Below are positions 8,037 to 17,342 of a stretch of DNA of 64,000 nt, piece by piece. Position 1 is the first letter of the stretch; every line of letters begins with the position of its first letter. Source of the stretch: Pyxidicoccus parkwaysis (GTDB lineage Bacteria; Myxococcota; Myxococcia; Myxococcales; Myxococcaceae); NCBI RefSeq assembly GCF_017301735.1, contig NZ_CP071090.1:10895001-10959000 (forward strand). The letters are read 5' to 3'. Under the pieces are notes generated by a model. The model was given only the letters and a program-made list of their open reading frames with translations, did not search any database and was not told where the DNA came from. The translations under genes and the position numbers were made by a program.

Positions 8037-10393
8037 AGGTGGACCTCCAGGGTGAGCGAGGCCATCCGAGGCGACCCCGCGGTGAAATGTCTTGCCGGCA
8101 CGAGGCTCGGCACGGATTCAGGGTCGAAGCGCGAGCTGTAGACGAACTCACCGTCCCGCCAGCGCGAGTCGAGGAGGTTCTTCACCTCCAGCTTCAGGCC
8201 GAGCTCTCCGCGCCGCACCGCCGTGTATGCGTCCGCGAGGAACACGGTGCTGCTGCGCTCGTCGAAGGGCAGGGGGCGCGGGCCGATGAAGGTGAGCCCC
8301 GTGCCCACGGAGAGCGTCGCGCCCGTGCCGCCGAGCCACACCCACGACACCGGGCGCTCCCAGCCCACGTCCGCGCGGGCCACGAGCGGCGCGAAGTAGG
8401 GGAGCAGCGTGTCCGTCGCGGTGACGTACGCGTGCGCCACCGTGGCGCTCACCGCCGCGACAAGCCCATGCACCGGGCGGGCCTGCACGGAGGCGGAGAC
8501 TCCCGAGCGGAGCGTCTCGCCCGTGTACACGGTGGTGCCCACCGTGTGGTCGAAGAAGAAGTCGTTGGCCACCTGCGAACCGAAGAGGCTGAGCTGCGCG
8601 GCCCAGCGCTCGCCGTCCCTTCGCGCGCCGAGCTCCACGCCCTTCACGGAGACGAAGGGGGCTCGCTCTCCCTCGGAGAGGCTGCGTGCCTGCGGTGAAC
8701 GGAAGCCATCACCGTAGCTGGCGAAGAAGCGCCACGCGTCCGCGGACTCGCCGAGCGTGTACTCCACGCCCGCCTTGGCTCCGAGGTGCATGCCGAAGGC
8801 GCTGCGTGCGTAGCCTCGCCCGTCGTAGAAGCGCGGGTCGCTGAAGGCGAGCGCGTCGAAGACCTCCACGCCCAGCGCGTCGGCGCGTCCGCCCAATCGC
8901 AGGGACCAGCGACCCAGGGGCATGCGTGCCTCCGCCCAGCCCCATACGTCCGTCTGGGTGATGCGCGCGTCGACCTCGTCCGCGAAGAAGGTGCCGTCGG
9001 ACTCGCGGTAACGGCGTTGCGTCTGCGTCACTCCGTCCCTGCGCGCACCCAGGCCCAGCTCGAGCGCGACAGGACGGCTGAGCATCGTCACGTTGCGACG
9101 GTGCTCGGCGCGCGCGCCCAGGGTGGTGCCGTCGTTCGTCTGCTCCAGGCCGTCTCCACGGTCGTCCACGCGGTAGCCGGTGAAGTTGTTGCGCAGCCGC
9201 AGGTCCGAGAGGACTCCGAAGACCTCCAGCTTCGTGCGCCCCTTGCCCGAGCGCGGCAGCTCCACGCCGAGCAGGAGCTGGTGCCGCGTCACGTTGCCGC
9301 CCTGCCTCGCCATGGAGGACGAGAAGAACGTGCTCCGGCCCGCGAGCAAATCGTCCTCGCGCACCACGCCCGGTGAGTCGAAGCGCGTGACGTAGCTGCC
9401 CCCGAGCACCCGCACCGTGAGCCCATCACCGACTCGCTGCGTGGCCTGGGCGAGGAGGGAGGCGCGTCCGTAGCCGCGCTGTGTGCCGTAGCCGTCGCCC
9501 TGGCCCAGCTCCACCGCGGCGAAGGTGCCCGGGTCGTCTCCCGGGCGCACCGTGACGACGAGACGCCGCTGGCCGTACTGGCCCAGCGTGCCCGCGAGTC
9601 GGACGCCGGGCTCCTCGACGCCGAGGTCCATGCGCACCGTGCCGGCGACGGCGAAGTCTCCCTGCGACGCGCGGTAGGAGCCCTCCGTGACTTCGAGCGA
9701 GCGCACGACTTCGGGGATGACGAAGTTCGTGTCCGCGTAGCCGAGCGCGTGGATGTGGCTCACCTCGTTCACCGGTAGGCCGCCGACGTCCAATTCGACG
9801 TCCTGGCCGTGCAGCGCATCGAAGCCGCGCAGGAAGAGCTGGTGGGCCTTGCCCTCGCCGCTGTGCTGCGAGGCCACGAGGCCCGGCACCGCGCGGAGCA
9901 GGTCCACGGCGCTGGTTCTGGGCGCGGCGTCGAGGATGTCTCGACCGAGCGTGACTTCCGCCGCGCTCTGCGTGGGACGGCTGCCTCGTACGACTGTGGA
10001 CGGAGGCTCGGTGGGCTTGTTGGTGGCGTCCGGTGGCGGAGTCTCGGAGGCCTCGGGCCTGCTGGCCTGTGCCGAGGTGTCGGTGTCGTGGCTCTGAATT
10101 TCGGAGGGCTGAGACAGGGGGAGAGACTCAGCGCTGTTCGATGCTTCGACGCTTGAAGCCCGTGCGTCCGTGGGCGCCTCGGTGCCAATGGCCCTCGGCG
10201 GAACAGTGCTTCCGGCGTCCGGTGACACCGCTTCGGGCAACACGACGGGCGGAGGCATTCCCTCCTGCTGGGGAATGACAGACGACACGGCAAGGGCACA
10301 CGCCGACAGCGCGGTAACGAAGAGCACGGGCACGCAATGACAGACAGCGGTGTGAGTCGTTCCCAGGGACTCATGCACCCGTGGACACACCAC
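8033..10393 (-). CDS. TonB-dependent outer-membrane receptor
   Basis: 786 residues. After a signal-like N-terminus (VPVLFVTALSACALAVSS) and a Ser/Pro/Thr-rich linker comes a plug domain (about 145-260: ILDAAPRTSAVDLLRAVPGL, then LFLRGFDALHGQDVELDVGG), followed by a 22-strand-type barrel ending in LTLEVHL with the hydrophobic terminal strand of outer-membrane proteins. It imports a ligand across the outer membrane with TonB energy. The start is uncertain; the GTG at 10393 has gggaga about 10 bases upstream, and internal GTG codons would also give the signal peptide. It is followed by two coupled lipoproteins and preceded by a His-rich protein, which points to a metal or metal chelate as ligand (inference). 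Confidence 0.88.
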   Translation of the reverse strand: MVCPRVHESLGTTHTAVCHCVPVLFVTALSACALAVSSVIPQQEGMPPPVVLPEAVSPDAGSTVPPRAIGTEAPTDARASSVEASNSAESLPLSQPSEIQSHDTDTSAQASRPEASETPPPDATNKPTEPPSTVVRGSRPTQSAAEVTLGRDILDAAPRTSAVDLLRAVPGLVASQHSGEGKAHQLFLRGFDALHGQDVELDVGGLPVNEVSHIHALGYADTNFVIPEVVRSLEVTEGSYRASQGDFAVAGTVRMDLGVEEPGVRLAGTLGQYGQRRLVVTVRPGDDPGTFAAVELGQGDGYGTQRGYGRASLLAQATQRVGDGLTVRVLGGSYVTRFDSPGVVREDDLLAGRSTFFSSSMARQGGNVTRHQLLLGVELPRSGKGRTKLEVFGVLSDLRLRNNFTGYRVDDRGDGLEQTNDGTTLGARAEHRRNVTMLSRPVALELGLGARRDGVTQTQRRYRESDGTFFADEVDARITQTDVWGWAEARMPLGRWSLRLGGRADALGVEVFDALAFSDPRFYDGRGYARSAFGMHLGAKAGVEYTLGESADAWRFFASYGDGFRSPQARSLSEGERAPFVSVKGVELGARRDGERWAAQLSLFGSQVANDFFFDHTVGTTVYTGETLRSGVSASVQARPVHGLVAAVSATVAHAYVTATDTLLPYFAPLVARADVGWERPVSWVWLGGTGATLSVGTGLTFIGPRPLPFDERSSTVFLADAYTAVRRGELGLKLEVKNLLDSRWRDGEFVYSSRFDPESVPSLVPARHFTAGSPRMASLTLEVHL

Positions 10394-10533
10394 GAGGCAC
10401 GTGTCTCCCGAAGGGACGGCTCCACCGGCAGGATGGATTCACGGCACAAACGAAGGCTCAGGCCACACAGGCGCCGCTTCGATTGCGCGACACCTACGCT
10501 CCTGGGTGCACCTTGGATGTCTTTTCCGTGTCG

Positions 10534-10926
10534 CTACGGCCCCTGGGGCATCGCCGTCAGGCGCGGTGCCGCACCGGGCGCTCGCGACGGCCCGCGCAGC
10601 ACTTCCGCCACCCACGACAGCACCGGGACGCGCGGCGCATCCACCACCGCCCAGGACGCCGCCACCGCGTGCAGGTGCTCCACCGAGCCCGTCAGGTGCT
10701 GATGCCCACCCGGCCCATGGCCCTTGCCCGGCGCGTGCCCGTCCGGCACGTCCCGCTCGGGGCCGTGCGAGTGCGCCTGCTCGCCCCTGGCATGCACGTG
10801 GACGTGCCGGGCTCCTCCTCCGCCGTGCCCCACCACCGCGTGCACCACCGGTGCGACGGCGAGCCCGTACACCAGGACCATCAGTCCCAGGCACGCCAGG
10901 TCTCGTCGGTCATCACGGTTCAGCAC
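10534..10926 (-). CDS. Histidine-rich membrane protein
   Basis: About 130 residues from a GTG at 10926. One membrane segment (LACLGLMVLVYGLAVAPVV) is followed by a Gly/His-rich stretch with 13 histidines in about 60 residues (ARHVHVHARGEQAHSHGPER and GHQHLTG), then an amphipathic tail. Such His-rich segments bind Zn, Ni, Cu or Co, but the metal cannot be told from the sequence. The gene lies 140 bases upstream of the TonB receptor on the same strand. The start is inferred because no in-frame ATG precedes the membrane helix at a sensible distance. Confidence 0.65.
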   Translation of the reverse strand: MLNRDDRRDLACLGLMVLVYGLAVAPVVHAVVGHGGGGARHVHVHARGEQAHSHGPERDVPDGHAPGKGHGPGGHQHLTGSVEHLHAVAASWAVVDAPRVPVLSWVAEVLRGPSRAPGAAPRLTAMPQGP

Positions 10927-11125
10927 GGAGCCTCGGCCCGGTGGGGAAGGGGTGGGGCGGCCGCCTCCTATCCGTCCGCTCCTGGATACGCAAGGCCGCC
11001 TACCGTGGATGCCTGACCCGCCGTCAACACCCGCCGACCCTCGAGAGCCATACGCGATGTATCGCTCTTGACGCGCCGCAGCGAATTCCACTGCCGTGTC
11101 GGTGCTGTGGCATTAAACTCTCTCC

Positions 11126-12823
11126 GTGCGTTCTGAATCCGCCGCGCTTCGCCAACCGTCGTCCGAGACCGAGGTTCCATCGCCTCCGCCCCGCGCGGAC
11201 CGCCTGCGCGCCCTGGCCTCGCAGGAGTTCGACCTGCTCATCATCGGCGGAGGCGTCGCCGGCTCCGGTTCGGCTCGCGACGCCGCGCTGCGCGGCCTCA
11301 AGGTCGCCCTCGTCGAGCGCGACGACTTCGCCAGCGGCACCTCCAGCCGCTCGTCGCGCCTCATCCACGGCGGGCTGCGCTACCTGGAGCACGGCCACCT
11401 CGGGCTCGTCTTCGAGTCCAGCATCGAGCGCCGGCGCCTGCTCCACCTCGCGCCGCACCTGGTGCGGCCGCTCGCGTTCATCTGGCCCGTGTATCAGGGC
11501 GCGCGCGTGCCCCGGTGGAAGCTCAACGCGGGCCTCATGCTCTATGACGCCCTGTCGCTCTTCCGGAACGTGAAGGGCTACCAGCGCCTCAGCTCGCAGA
11601 AGGTGCAGGAGATGGAGCCGGGCCTGCGCTCGGAAGGTCTCAAGGGCGGCGCCCGCTACTACGACGCCGCCACCGACGACGCGCGCCTCACGCTGGCCAA
11701 CGCCGTGGGCGCGTCCGAGGCCGGCGCCACCGTGCTCAACCATGCCTCCGTGCGCAGCCTCGTCCTGCAGGACGGGCAGGCTCGCGGCGCGGTGGTGGTG
11801 GACCACCTCACGGGCCAGGAAGTCACCGTGCGTGCTCGTGCCATCGTCAACGCCACGGGCCCGTGGAGCGACGAAATCCGCAAGCTCGACGCGCCGGACC
11901 ACAAGAGCTCCGCGGTGCGCGGCAGCAAGGGCGTGCACCTCGCCGTGCCTCGCGCGCGCCTGGGGCATCGCGACGCGCTGACGCTGCTGTCCCCCAAGGA
12001 CGGGCGCGTCATGTTCATCCTCCCCGCCGAGGGCTTCACCATCATTGGCACCACGGAGACGTCCACGCGCGCCCACCCCGCCGAGGTGCGCGCCAGCGAG
12101 GCCGACGTCGCCTACCTGCTCGAGTCCGCCAACGCCTTCTTCCCCGAGGCGAAGCTCACCCGCGAGGACGTGGTGAGCGCGTGGGCCGGCATCCGTCCCC
12201 TCGTGGCCAGCGGCTACCACGGCGCCGCCAACGACGCGGGCAGCGCGAGCCGCGAGCACGCCATCGACGTGAGTCCCTCGGGCGTGCTGGCCATCAGCGG
12301 CGGCAAGCTCACCACGTACCGGGTCATGGCTCGCGACGTGGTGGACGCGGTGGAGCGCCACCTCGGACAGGCCCGCCGCAAGTCGCCCACCGAGACGTTG
12401 CCGCTGCCCGGTGGAGACATCGCCGACCTGGAGGCGGAGTTCGCCGCCGCTCGCGCCGAAGTGGGCGACGACGCCACCGCCGTGCACCTGGTGCGCGCGT
12501 ACGGCAGCCGCTGGCGCCGCGTGTGGGCCCTCACCCGCGAGGAGCCCGCGCTGGCCCGGCCGCTCGCGGAAGGCCTGCCCTACCGCGCCGCCGAGGCCGC
12601 CTGGGGTGTCAGCCACGAGCTGGCGCATACCTTGTCCGACCTGCTCGTGCGCCGGCTCAAGGTCGCCTTCGAGACGCGTGATTTGGGCCGCGCCGCCGCT
12701 CGCGTGGCCGCCGAGGTGATGGCGCCGCGCCTGGGTTGGGACGCCGCCGAGACGCAGCGGCAGCTCGCGACGTACGAAGCTGACGCGCTGCGCATCTTCG
12801 GCGTGGACAGCTCGGACGCCTGA
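11126..12823 (+). CDS. glpD: FAD-dependent glycerol-3-phosphate dehydrogenase
   Basis: 565 residues. After a 35-residue leader comes the FAD dinucleotide fold (FDLLIIGGGVAGSGSARDAA) and the GlpD signature around SRSSRLIHGGLRYLEHGHLG. The central domain has PKDGRVMFILPAEGFTIIGT, and the C-terminal helical DAO_C domain follows from about residue 430. It oxidises sn-glycerol-3-phosphate to dihydroxyacetone phosphate and feeds electrons to quinone at the inner membrane. Length fits the family (500-570). The start is a GTG at 11126. No glycerol kinase or facilitator gene is adjacent. Confidence 0.93.
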   Translation: MRSESAALRQPSSETEVPSPPPRADRLRALASQEFDLLIIGGGVAGSGSARDAALRGLKVALVERDDFASGTSSRSSRLIHGGLRYLEHGHLGLVFESSIERRRLLHLAPHLVRPLAFIWPVYQGARVPRWKLNAGLMLYDALSLFRNVKGYQRLSSQKVQEMEPGLRSEGLKGGARYYDAATDDARLTLANAVGASEAGATVLNHASVRSLVLQDGQARGAVVVDHLTGQEVTVRARAIVNATGPWSDEIRKLDAPDHKSSAVRGSKGVHLAVPRARLGHRDALTLLSPKDGRVMFILPAEGFTIIGTTETSTRAHPAEVRASEADVAYLLESANAFFPEAKLTREDVVSAWAGIRPLVASGYHGAANDAGSASREHAIDVSPSGVLAISGGKLTTYRVMARDVVDAVERHLGQARRKSPTETLPLPGGDIADLEAEFAAARAEVGDDATAVHLVRAYGSRWRRVWALTREEPALARPLAEGLPYRAAEAAWGVSHELAHTLSDLLVRRLKVAFETRDLGRAAARVAAEVMAPRLGWDAAETQRQLATYEADALRIFGVDSSDA

Positions 12824-13050
12824 TTTCTCAACATGTGCGGACCGCAACGTCCGCCGTTCCACGCACGCGCGGTGGAGTGTGCAAAGTCGTTGTTCGGCGG
12901 ATTGGCGCCCGAGCGGCCAGCCGTCATGCGTGCTTAACTTGCGCGCCGGGAACAGGACAGGATGTCCTCTCGTCCTGATACAGCCCCGGTTCCGTGCCGG
13001 AGGGACTGCCCGCACACCACCCGCTGGCCGGGGCGTGTAAGGAGAAAGAC

Positions 13051-14859
13051 ATGAAGCGTTGGGTCTGGCTTGGGCTCGTCGGTGGACTGATGGCCTGCTC
13101 CGAGAAGAAGCCCCCGTCCCAGGTGGAGCCCCAGAACTGTCCGGGGACCACGGAGGAGTCGCTGCCGAACACCGCCCGCGCCCAGGCGCTGTCCTCCGAG
13201 GACGGCCTGGAGGACGTGCTCATCACCTTCCGGCCCCGCGTGTCGGCCAGTGCCAAGGCCAACACGGAGGCGTTCGCCACCGACGTGTCGCGCGCGGGTG
13301 GCCAGGTGAGGCGCCGCTTCCCGAACCTCAACCTCGTGTCCGCGCGGCTGACGCCCGAGGCCCGCGAGGCGCTCGCGCAGAATCCGGACGTGGTGTCCGT
13401 GCGGCCGAACCGCAAGGTGCATGCGTTCGGGATGCCTCGAATCCCCACCAACCTCTTCCTGCGCGGCACTCCCAACACGGCCGGCTCCGTGGGCGAGTAC
13501 ACGCCGGGCGTGAAGATGGTGCAGGCGACGGAGGTCTGGGACGCCAACAACGACGGCGCGTTGGACCCCGGGAGCCCGTCGGGCACCGGCATCAAGGTGT
13601 GCGTCATCGACAGCGGCTGGGATGACCGGCACCCGGAGCTCAAGGCCGCGGTCATCGGCGGCATGGACTTCGTGGACCGCGAGGACGACCTCAAGCCCAC
13701 GGACCCGCCCGGTGACGGACCGCTGGACCGCGAGCTGAAGGGCGGCGCCTACGTGTACGGCGGCGGCCACGGCACGCACACCGCGGGCACCATCGCGGCG
13801 CAGCTCGGCGCGGGCGGCAAGGTTCGCCCGGGGCAGGAGCCCAACGGCGTGGCGGGCGTGGCGCCCACCGTGTCGCTGCTGATTGCCCGCGTGCTGGACG
13901 TGACGGGCAGCGGCAACACGGATGACGTCATCGCCGCCGTGGAGTGGTGCCAGAAGCAGGGCGCGAACATCGCCTCGCTGTCGCTGGGCTCGAGCACCAA
14001 GGATGACGACGAGGAGCTGGCCTTCAACGCGGCACTGCAGGGCGGGATGCTGTCCTTCGCGGCCACGGGCAACTCCGGCGCGGACAAGGTCGCGTTCCCC
14101 GCCGCCTACGCGTCCGTGGTGGCGGTGGGCGCGGTGGACTTCAACGGTGCGTGGGCCTCCTTCTCGCAGTTCGGCCCGCAGGTCTCGCTGGTGGGGCCGG
14201 GCGTGGAGGTGCTGAGCTCCACCATCGTCGGCGCCTCTCCGTTCTCCGAGGTCTCCACGGGGCAGTCGCACTTCGATTCCAACCCGCTGGAGTACTCGGC
14301 CATCAATACCTATACGGGCCGGCTGGTGGACTGCGGCCTGGGGGACAGCATCACCTCGTGTGGTGAGGGTGCCACCTGTGAAGGCTTCGTCGCGTACGTG
14401 GACCGCGGTGGCGGCATCCTGTTCGAGGACAAGGCACGCAATGCCATCCACGCGGGCGCCAAGGCCGTCATCATCGGCAACAACGACGCGGACACCGGTG
14501 AGGGCAACTTCACGCTCAACGCGCCGTCCCCCATCTGGGTGCCCACGACGTCCATCTCGCTGGCGAACAGCCCCGCGATGAAGGCACTCGCCGGGCAGCA
14601 GGTGACGGTGGACGTCTCCGGCACGGACTACCTGGTGCAGACGGGTACGTCCATGGCCACGCCGCACGTGGCGGGCGTCGCCGCGCTGCTGTGGAGCGCG
14701 CGCCGGGACCTCAATGCCAGCCAGATTCGCCAGGCGCTGGAGAGCAGCGCCAAGGACCTCGGCCCCACTGGCCGGGATTCCCAGTACGGCTACGGTCTGG
14801 TGCAGGCGGTGAAGGCCATCCAGTACGCGAACACGCAGTGGCCGCGTCAGGTGCCGTGA
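13051..14859 (+). CDS. Lipidated subtilisin-like serine protease (S8) with propeptide and PA domain
   Basis: 602 residues. Lipoprotein signal MKRWVWLGLVGGLMACSEKK; an I9-type inhibitor propeptide at about 45-125 (VLITFRPRVS..., DVVSVRPNRK); then the peptidase domain with Asp187 (VIDSGWD), His240 (GHGTHTAG) and Ser534 (GTSMATPHVAGVAAL). A PA-like insertion fills about residues 410-510 between His and Ser (FVAYVDRGGGILFEDKARNA). All catalytic residues are present, so it should be active as a surface or periplasmic protease. The ATG at 13051 follows aaggagaaagac. Its gene ends just before a strong terminator, and it appears to be monocistronic. Confidence 0.92.
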   Translation: MKRWVWLGLVGGLMACSEKKPPSQVEPQNCPGTTEESLPNTARAQALSSEDGLEDVLITFRPRVSASAKANTEAFATDVSRAGGQVRRRFPNLNLVSARLTPEAREALAQNPDVVSVRPNRKVHAFGMPRIPTNLFLRGTPNTAGSVGEYTPGVKMVQATEVWDANNDGALDPGSPSGTGIKVCVIDSGWDDRHPELKAAVIGGMDFVDREDDLKPTDPPGDGPLDRELKGGAYVYGGGHGTHTAGTIAAQLGAGGKVRPGQEPNGVAGVAPTVSLLIARVLDVTGSGNTDDVIAAVEWCQKQGANIASLSLGSSTKDDDEELAFNAALQGGMLSFAATGNSGADKVAFPAAYASVVAVGAVDFNGAWASFSQFGPQVSLVGPGVEVLSSTIVGASPFSEVSTGQSHFDSNPLEYSAINTYTGRLVDCGLGDSITSCGEGATCEGFVAYVDRGGGILFEDKARNAIHAGAKAVIIGNNDADTGEGNFTLNAPSPIWVPTTSISLANSPAMKALAGQQVTVDVSGTDYLVQTGTSMATPHVAGVAALLWSARRDLNASQIRQALESSAKDLGPTGRDSQYGYGLVQAVKAIQYANTQWPRQVP

Positions 14860-14889
14860 GGCTCGGCTGAGCCGGTGCTGGAGTGAGAA

Positions 14890-14927
14890 GACCCCCGGCG
14901 CCCTTCGCGGGCTCCGGGGGTTTTGTG
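14890..14927 (+). terminator. Intrinsic terminator after the subtilase gene
   Basis: The stem acccccgg / ccgggggt encloses a GC-rich loop and is followed by ttttgtgttt. It starts about 30 bases after the subtilase stop codon. The complementary strand also shows a stem followed by a moderately T-rich tract, so it may also stop transcription coming from the right. Confidence 0.8.
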
Positions 14928-15006
14928 TTTCTGGGGGCGGCTCGTGTGGAAGGCCGCCATCCCGTGACTGCTGCCTCGGGGCAGCTCGTGTGGAAGCGCG
15001 GCGCGC

Positions 15007-15492
15007 TCAGCGCGAGGAGATGAACGGCGAGGCCACGAGGCATGCGCCCACGGACGCCTCGAGCGCGGCGACGGCCTCTCGCGAGGGGTCCTCGCACGCC
15101 TCGCCCAGCATGGAGGGACGCGTGTCGCGGCCGAAGGGCTCGTCACCGAGCGACGTGGCCCCGCCCTGCGTCAGGCTGAGGCCGACGAAGGCCACGGCGG
15201 CGGTGGCGGCCATCAACATCCGCCCCCAGTTGCTCCATGCGCCCCGCAGGGGCACCCAGGTCGGAATGGCGGGCCGCGAGAGGCGCGCCTCCAGCGCGGC
15301 GAAGTCGAGCGCGGGGCGCGGAGGCATCCGGCGCGCGCGCTGTGCCATCCACCCGCGCTCCAGGCGGAGCCACGTCATGGCATGGCGGCAGGCGGGGCAG
15401 GTGTCCACGTGCGCATCGACGCGCGCGGCGTCCTCGGGGGCCAGCTCTCCGGCGAGCAGCGCGTCCAGGTCTGCTTCACGGCACGCGCTCAT
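15007..15492 (-). CDS. Anti-sigma factor with zinc-finger (ZAS) domain and one membrane helix
   Basis: 161 residues. The N-terminus has the ZAS motif H28-x3-C32-x2-C35 (HVDTCPAC), which clamps ECF sigma factors. A single membrane helix near 105-125 (MLMAATAAVAFVGLSL) precedes a C-terminal periplasmic tail of about 45 residues with two cysteines. Its ATG overlaps the sigma stop by ATGA (15489-15492), so the two are translationally coupled. It presumably holds the sigma factor inactive at the inner membrane until an envelope signal. Nothing in the tail identifies the signal. Confidence 0.85.
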   Translation of the reverse strand: MSACREADLDALLAGELAPEDAARVDAHVDTCPACRHAMTWLRLERGWMAQRARRMPPRPALDFAALEARLSRPAIPTWVPLRGAWSNWGRMLMAATAAVAFVGLSLTQGGATSLGDEPFGRDTRPSMLGEACEDPSREAVAALEASVGACLVASPFISSR

Positions 15493-16103
15493 GGCCGGCC
15501 TCCCACGTGGGCGGCGAGCTGCTCGCGGAGCTGCAGCCGGGCGCGGTGGATTTCGTTCTTCACCTTCTGCAGGGACCAACCCATGACCGACGCAATCTCC
15601 TCGTAGGGAAGGCCGTGGTCGATGCGCAGCAGCAGCGCCGAGCGACGCTCCTCGCGCAGCATGCCGAGCGCCTCGGCGAGCAGGCCTTCCAGCTCGCGGT
15701 CCAGCAGCAGGTCCTCGGGCGTGGGGGTGGGGAGCACGGCCTCCACGCGGCTGGCGTGCTCCTCGTCGTCCACGTCCACGTGCACCCCGCGGCTGCGGCG
15801 CGACTCCAGGTACACGTGCCGGGCGATGCCCAGGAGCCACGAGCCGAGCCGGTCCTCGTCGCGCAGCGCGCCGAGCCGCCCGTGGGCGCGGACGAAGGTC
15901 TCCTGCGTCGCCTCGTCGGCGGCGGCCTCGTCGCGGAGCAAATCCCGCAGGAAGCGCCACACGGCGGGGGCATGGCGCTCGAAGAGCGTCCGGAAGGCGG
16001 CGGGGTCGCCGGCACGCGCACGGCGCAGCAGGGCCCGCTCCCGGTCCATGTCGGACGGAGGCGCACCTGCCAGCACCATCTTCACCGCGGAAAGAAGGGC
16101 CAC
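15489..16103 (-). CDS. ECF-family RNA polymerase sigma factor
   Basis: 204 residues with region 2 (about 25-95: AFRTLFERHAPAVWRFLRDL, then DEATQETFVRAHGRL) and region 4 (about 135-190: LPYEEIASVMGWSLQKVKNE). No region 1.1 or 3 is present, as in ECF sigmas. It is transcribed as a unit with the overlapping anti-sigma gene. The start is a GTG at 16103 with ggaggggcc just upstream; an ATG eight codons later is an alternative. It probably drives its own promoter (candidate at 16145-16172). Confidence 0.88.
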   Translation of the reverse strand: MALLSAVKMVLAGAPPSDMDRERALLRRARAGDPAAFRTLFERHAPAVWRFLRDLLRDEAAADEATQETFVRAHGRLGALRDEDRLGSWLLGIARHVYLESRRSRGVHVDVDDEEHASRVEAVLPTPTPEDLLLDRELEGLLAEALGMLREERRSALLLRIDHGLPYEEIASVMGWSLQKVKNEIHRARLQLREQLAAHVGGRP

Positions 16104-16144
16104 GGCCCCTCCGTGTCACGAGCCGGCCAGGAGTTTCACCGGGC

Positions 16145-16172
16145 CGTGCGTTTTTCCCAAGCGCCGCGTTCC
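16145..16172 (-). promoter_or_regulatory. Candidate ECF-type promoter of the sigma/anti-sigma operon
   Basis: Reading the minus strand, GGAACG (complement of 16167-16172) is separated by 16 bases from CGCACG (complement of 16145-16150), with an A-run just upstream of the latter. ECF promoters often have a GGAAC -35 element and a CG-containing -10 element at 16-17 bases. It lies about 40 bases upstream of the sigma start. The match is weak. Confidence 0.35.
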
Positions 16173-16341
16173 GGGGGGGCTCGTGGGGGGCGCGACATGG
16201 CCGGTGCCGTGTTCCCGGGAGGCTCGCGGGATGAGCACGGCTTGGTCGGTGTCGTGCCCTCTCGTGCGAGTTGCACTGCCTGGGGGCCGTGACCCACCCG
16301 GCGTGAATCAGAAGCAACTGTTACATGGTAGCAACAACGGC

Positions 16342-16671
16342 ATGCGAAACGCCCTGCCGTGCCTTGCCGCCGCCTGGGGCCTGGGGTCCGCCTGCGCGAC
16401 CATTCCCACCGTCGAGCGTGATGGATTCCTCCTGGGCCTCCAGTCCTGGGACAATGACGAGCGCACCATCCGTTCCCAGGCCTCATTCAAGACGAGCTGC
16501 CCCGCCGACCAGCTTCAGCTTCGCGTGCTTTCGTCGACGACCCCTCCCACCATTGCCGGCGATGCGCGAGGCGTGGCGGTGACGGGGTGTGGCCAGAAGA
16601 CGAGCTGGGTGGGCCTCGGAAGCGGAATCTGGTCCTTCAATGGGAACGCGACCGCCGCTCAGTCTCAGTAG
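16342..16671 (+). CDS. Small lipoprotein
   Basis: 109 residues starting MRNALPCLAAAWGLGSACAT, a short lipoprotein signal with lipobox GSAC. The mature part has Cys residues at two places (TSCPADQ and VTGCGQK) that could form a disulfide, and a Gly/Ser-rich C-terminus. It is divergent from the ECF sigma operon and lies 11 bases before another lipoprotein gene, so the two may be co-transcribed. No family is recognised. The AT-richer upstream segment may hold its promoter. Confidence 0.6.
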   Translation: MRNALPCLAAAWGLGSACATIPTVERDGFLLGLQSWDNDERTIRSQASFKTSCPADQLQLRVLSSTTPPTIAGDARGVAVTGCGQKTSWVGLGSGIWSFNGNATAAQSQ

Positions 16672-16682
16672 GCTCCGAGTTC

Positions 16683-17153
16683 ATGACCCGCTCAAACCCG
16701 CGCCTCTGGAGCCTCACCGCGACGATTGCCGCATGTGGGCTATTTCTCGGCTGTGACGAGATTGAAGGAGTCTATCGCACCGTCGGGGTTCGGGCGGACG
16801 TCTCGGAGGCCTGCATCCGTCAGGCACTGGAGGGGGTTCCCGGAGCGACCATTTCGGGAGAGAGCGGCCGGTGGTCCGTCCGGTTGCATGGGAACGAGGA
16901 CGGGCCGCTGGATCCTTCTGTCGTGCTCGCTCGGCGCAATTCCGACACGGAGCTCACCGTGTTCGTTTCGAAAATCGTTTCAGGAGCCACGCGGTACAGC
17001 GCCGCCGAGCTTGCCACTGCCGACAAGTCCACCGCGGACATCATGAACGCGCTGGTCTCGGCATGCCTGCCCCTGGCCGAGCGCATCTCTTCGTCCTGTA
17101 AAATCCAGGCCCGCGCCGTCCCGGGCGGGAAGTGCCAGCACGCGGGGCCGTAA
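16683..17153 (+). CDS. Small lipoprotein
   Basis: 156 residues with a lipobox in TIAACGLFLGCDEIEGVY. The mature domain is compact with alternating helices and strands (SEACIRQALEGVPGATISGE, then VRLHGNED) and two or three Cys that may pair. It follows the preceding lipoprotein by 11 bases and is probably co-transcribed with it. I do not recognise the family and infer only a periplasmic or outer-membrane location. Confidence 0.62.
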   Translation: MTRSNPRLWSLTATIAACGLFLGCDEIEGVYRTVGVRADVSEACIRQALEGVPGATISGESGRWSVRLHGNEDGPLDPSVVLARRNSDTELTVFVSKIVSGATRYSAAELATADKSTADIMNALVSACLPLAERISSSCKIQARAVPGGKCQHAGP

Positions 17154-17342
17154 GGCCCACGCGGCCCGCTCCGGACCCGGGCCGGCGGCATGCCTGCCTG
17201 CCCGCCCAGGAGCCTCCATCCGCCGGGGCCGAGGCGCCCCAGGTCCCCGGTCTTGTTGGAAAATTCACGCGTTGGTAAGAGTCTCGGCGTCGTGCGCGAG
17301 GAGAGGGGACGTGCACGAGAACTCCTGAGGAGAGCCACCGTC

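Noticed and set aside
12837-12854. Small hairpin after glpD (gcggac / gtccgc)
   Set aside because: Only 6 bp with no T-run; not supported as a terminator.
11024-13015. Minus-strand frame of about 663 codons over glpD
   Set aside because: Antisense to glpD, no domain, composition of a shadow frame.
12934-14667. Long minus-strand open frame of about 577 codons over the subtilase gene
   Set aside because: It is antisense to a gene with an intact S8 catalytic triad and has Arg/His/Gly-heavy composition typical of GC-rich shadow frames.
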